Shown: piece after piece, positions 6,949 through 8,924 of the stretch
How the letters are laid out: the number at the start of each line of letters is the position of its first letter
Numbering within the stretch: the stretch's first letter is position 1
From: Acidobacteriota bacterium
GTDB lineage: Bacteria; Acidobacteriota; Terriglobia; Acidiferrales; UBA7541
Assembly (NCBI GenBank): GCA_003161195.1
Contig: PMOV01000125.1
Span: 17,545 to 26,468, forward strand
Direction of reading: 5' to 3'
Length of the DNA: 8,924 nt
Position numbers and translations under genes: made by a program
The notes under the pieces: model-generated
What the model was told of the DNA's origin: nothing
Databases searched by the model: none
The model's input: the letters and a program-made list of their open reading frames with translations, nothing else

Positions 6949-8202
6949 TTAACGCTTCTTCGCCTTGGCCAGCGGTTTCTCGTTGCCCACGCGAGCATCC
7001 GCCGCATTCGAGCGCGTCGGCATGCTCATCTGCATCCGCCGCTCGTTCTTCGGCTCGCGCCAATTCACCTGCGGCAGCATCAGCGATGCATCGATCCGGT
7101 CGCGATACTGCAACGCAATATTCACCAGCGAATCCAGCAGCGCGTCCGAAAGCAAATGCGGCTCGAGGCCCAGATCCACCAGCTTCGAGTGCTTCGCGTT
7201 GTAGTAATGCTCTTCGGCTTCCACGCGCGGATCCGGCAGGTGATCGATCTCCACGCTCAAGCCCAGTTTCTTGCCCGCCGCTTCCACCATGTGCGCCAGG
7301 TCCAGCACGCTGAAGCGTTCCGTGAACTGGTTGTAAACGCGGCACTCGCCCTTCTTCGCCGGATTCTCGCAGGCAATCTCGATGCAGCGCACGGTATCGC
7401 GAATGTCCAAAAAGCCGCGCGTCTGCCCGCCCTTGCCGTACACCGTCAAAGGCTGGCCAATCGCCGCCTGCACGCAGAAGCGGTTCAGCACCGTGCCAAA
7501 CACATCGTCGTAATCGAAGCGGTTGATCAGCGCTTCGTCCATCGCCGTCTCATCGGTCGTCGTGCCGTACACCACGCCCTGATTCAAATCCGTGGCCCGC
7601 AAACCCCAGATCTTGCAGGCAAACATCATGTTGTGCGAGTCATGCACTTTCGAAAGGTGATAGAACGAGCCCGGCTGTTTCGGGAAGGGCAAAACGTCCT
7701 TGCGCCCGTTGTGCTCGATGGTGATGTAGCCTTCTTCAATGTCAATATTCGGCGTTCCATACTCGCCCATCGTCCCCAGCTTGATCAGGTGGCAATCGGT
7801 GTTCAGTTCCCGAATCGCGAAGAGCACATTCAGCGTGCCCACCACGTTGTTCACCTGCGTGAACACCGCGTGCTTGCGATCAATCATCGAGTACGGAGCC
7901 GAACGCTGTTCCGCGAAATGCACCACCGCTTCCGGCGCGAAATCCTTGAACGAGCTCGCCAGAAAATCGTAGTCCGCCACATCTCCCACAAACAGCTCAA
8001 TGGTCTTCCCCGTCAGGTTCTGCCACACCCGCAGACGATCCGTCAGCGGCCGTATCGGCGTCAACGTCTGCGCGCCCAATTCGTGATCCCACTGCCGGCG
8101 CAGGTAGTTATCGATAATCGCGACGGTATGTCCCTTTTGAGATAAATACAAGGCTGTCGCCCAACCGCAATAGCCGTCGCCACCGAGCACGGCAATTTTC
8201 AT
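6949..8202 (-). CDS. sqdB: UDP-sulfoquinovose synthase (SQD1/SqdB family)
   Basis: A 417-residue cytoplasmic enzyme of the extended short-chain dehydrogenase family that makes UDP-sulfoquinovose from UDP-glucose and sulfite with bound NAD+ (EC 3.13.1.1). The N-terminal GGDGYCGWATALYLS (residues 7-21) is the SQD1-specific form of the nucleotide-binding glycine motif, followed by the acidic residue Asp31 for the adenosine ribose. HFAEQRSAPYSMID (95-108) is also characteristic. The active-site motif TMGEYG begins at Thr144 with Glu147, and Tyr181-x-x-x-Lys185 in SFYHLSKVHDSHN is the catalytic pair. ATDLNQGVVYGTTTDET (203-219) and TRGFLDIRDTVRC (261-273) complete the family pattern. The start is fixed by GAGGAGG 4 nt upstream of the ATG. 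Beyond VNW (379-381) is a basic tail of about 36 residues ending LAKAKKR, which seems longer than in plant SQD1. The product feeds sulfolipid (SQDG) or sulfoquinovose-containing glycans. No sulfoquinovosyltransferase gene is in the window. Confidence 0.93.
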   Translation of the reverse strand: MKIAVLGGDGYCGWATALYLSQKGHTVAIIDNYLRRQWDHELGAQTLTPIRPLTDRLRVWQNLTGKTIELFVGDVADYDFLASSFKDFAPEAVVHFAEQRSAPYSMIDRKHAVFTQVNNVVGTLNVLFAIRELNTDCHLIKLGTMGEYGTPNIDIEEGYITIEHNGRKDVLPFPKQPGSFYHLSKVHDSHNMMFACKIWGLRATDLNQGVVYGTTTDETAMDEALINRFDYDDVFGTVLNRFCVQAAIGQPLTVYGKGGQTRGFLDIRDTVRCIEIACENPAKKGECRVYNQFTERFSVLDLAHMVEAAGKKLGLSVEIDHLPDPRVEAEEHYYNAKHSKLVDLGLEPHLLSDALLDSLVNIALQYRDRIDASLMLPQVNWREPKNERRMQMSMPTRSNAADARVGNEKPLAKAKKR

Positions 8203-8206
8203 GAAT

Positions 8207-8213
8207 CCTCCTC
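8207..8213 (-). promoter_or_regulatory. Ribosome binding site of sqdB
   Basis: GAGGAGG on the minus strand, 4 nt before the sqdB ATG. It is a strong match to the anti-Shine-Dalgarno with slightly short spacing, and it confirms the start that keeps the glycine motif at residue 7. Confidence 0.75.
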
Positions 8214-8244
8214 AGAATCCCTAAACTCTTTATTCGTTAGAACC

Positions 8245-8280
8245 AGGCGCCCGGTCGCAGCCCCCGCGCGACGCGCGCCT
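8245..8280 (-). repeat. Imperfect GC-rich hairpin in the sqdB leader
   Basis: AGGCGC (8245-8250) pairs with GCGCCT (8275-8280), and GTCGC (8254-8258) pairs with GCGAC (8268-8272), giving a two-part stem with a small internal loop and a 9-nt apical loop. It ends about 42 nt before the sqdB start. There is no T-run on either side, so a leader structure or operator is as likely as a terminator for the upstream gene. Confidence 0.4.
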
Positions 8281-8483
8281 ATAGATCCACAGCAAGCTTA
8301 CCAATATGATGACACATCCTTTCAATTGTAACGAAATACTATCTGAGACGCGAATCGCAACGGTACTTGAATGGGCAGGCAGGATAGACTTCCCAGGTTG
8401 CGGAAAAACGACAGCACCTGTCATACCGAGGACCGCGTTCGCCCCGCTTTTTCTCGGACGCTTGACAGAAGGTATTTTCCCCG

Positions 8484-8924
8484 CTACCCAGTCGTCTGAA
8501 ATCCCACCGCCGTCATCGCACCAATAATCTCCGCATTCGCAGTAAACGTATTCCACACCAACTGCGTTCGATAATTCTCCGCCATCAACATGCCAATCCC
8601 CAGATCAATCCCGATTACGTCGGGATCCACCCAGCCCGTCAGCGGATCGAACGCATCAATAAAACCATACTGCGTCCAAGCCTTGGCAGCAAAATCGTTG
8701 TAAAGGTTCTGCAGCACCGCCAGCGTATCCGTGGGCACAAACGCCACCGACCCCGCGCAAGCTGAAGGCACAATCGACCCATCGATCGGCCCCATGGCCG
8801 GCGGACCACCCCAAGCCACATACCCGTTCACGGAATCGCTGGAAGAAATCCCCCAGAAATTATCGTTGTAATCGGAAAATTCACTAGCCAGTGAAACACA
8901 AAAAAGTTTGTGCGCCGCGGTAGC
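8484..8924 (-). CDS. Glycoamylase-like (PF10091) glycoside hydrolase, C-terminal part
   Basis: The frame is open to the last base of the window, so only the final 146 residues are seen and the N-terminus lies beyond the edge. An apparent GTG start at 8831 is internal: the sequence upstream of it (EFSDYNDNFWGISSSDS) is conserved family sequence. The ordered motifs WGISSSDSVNGYVAWGGPP, GPIDGSIVPSACAGSVAF, YGFIDAFDPLTGWVDPDVIG, IDLGIGMLMAENYRTQLVW and a closing VGFQTTG match the C-terminal half of the PF10091 glycoamylase-like family. That family includes GH144 endo-beta-1,2-glucanases and domains linked to cyclic beta-1,2-glucan metabolism. It forms an (alpha/alpha)6 barrel, and many members are exported; the signal peptide cannot be checked here. 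It reads in the same direction as sqdB, 281 nt upstream. Family call is strong; exact substrate is inferred. Confidence 0.85.
   Translation of the reverse strand, partial: ATAAHKLFCVSLASEFSDYNDNFWGISSSDSVNGYVAWGGPPAMGPIDGSIVPSACAGSVAFVPTDTLAVLQNLYNDFAAKAWTQYGFIDAFDPLTGWVDPDVIGIDLGIGMLMAENYRTQLVWNTFTANAEIIGAMTAVGFQTTG

Larger units (their letters stand above)
8203..8483 (-). other. Upstream region of sqdB
   Basis: 281 nt between the end of the PF10091 gene and sqdB. I see no convincing gene; an open frame across it on the minus strand lacks domain signal and overlaps the end of the hydrolase gene. It probably holds the sqdB promoter. The best -10-like hexamer on the minus strand is TATAGG (8278-8283) with TTGGTA (8299-8304) 15 nt upstream, a short spacer, so this is only tentative. 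Confidence 0.4.

Noticed and set aside
6928..8145. A 405-codon open frame on the plus strand opposite sqdB
   Set aside because: Antisense to SqdB with its complete catalytic motifs; the translation is His/Arg/Gln-rich and low in recognisable structure.
8230..8556. A 108-codon minus-strand open frame between the PF10091 gene and sqdB
   Set aside because: It overlaps the end of the hydrolase in another frame, has no recognisable motif, and lies in a likely promoter region.
8484..8831. Short stand-alone 115-residue gene starting at GTG 8831
   Set aside because: Conserved family sequence continues in frame upstream to the window edge, so this is the tail of a longer gene.

Overview
The window looks like a chromosomal segment from a GC-rich, Gram-negative heterotroph, most likely an Acidobacteriota member of the Koribacter/Solibacter/Terriglobia type. 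This is an inference. It rests on the tandem Oar-like TonB-dependent receptors with an N-terminal carboxypeptidase-regulatory domain, which are greatly expanded in that phylum, and on the general protein style. There is no rRNA, tRNA, CRISPR array, integrase or insertion sequence to anchor taxonomy or suggest a mobile island.

Layout: two gene blocks converge near position 5,940. The plus-strand block (1-5,919) holds the C-terminal part of one outer-membrane receptor, then a complete paralogue 25 nt downstream. After a 235-nt gap come an exported 311-residue protein of unclear function (possibly LolA-like) and a short hypothetical gene whose GTG start lies 4 nt past the preceding stop. The minus-strand block (8,924 down to 5,968) holds the C-terminal end of a PF10091-type glycoside hydrolase, a complete UDP-sulfoquinovose synthase (sqdB/SQD1 type), and two half-size EamA/SMR-like four-helix membrane proteins whose stop and start codons abut (TAGATG).

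How the genes may work together: the plus block is an outer-membrane uptake or surface module, and its substrate cannot be read from sequence. The minus block suggests sulfonated-sugar chemistry. SqdB makes UDP-sulfoquinovose from UDP-glucose and sulfite. The paired small transporters resemble in architecture the ArnE/ArnF heterodimer that flips lipid-linked sugars. The PF10091 relative acts on beta-glucans in characterised members. No sulfoquinovosyltransferase is visible, so the end product (SQDG lipid or a sulfoquinovose-containing glycan) is open.

Non-coding stretches are all under 300 nt. 4,433-4,667 holds a short hairpin and a -10-like hexamer. 5,920-5,967 is the convergent junction, where I see no convincing terminator. 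6,763-6,948 holds a GC-rich 8-bp inverted repeat. 8,203-8,483 is the sqdB leader, with an imperfect hairpin. I see no clear evidence of an undescribed defence or mobile system. The best lead is the sqdB plus paired-EamA arrangement.
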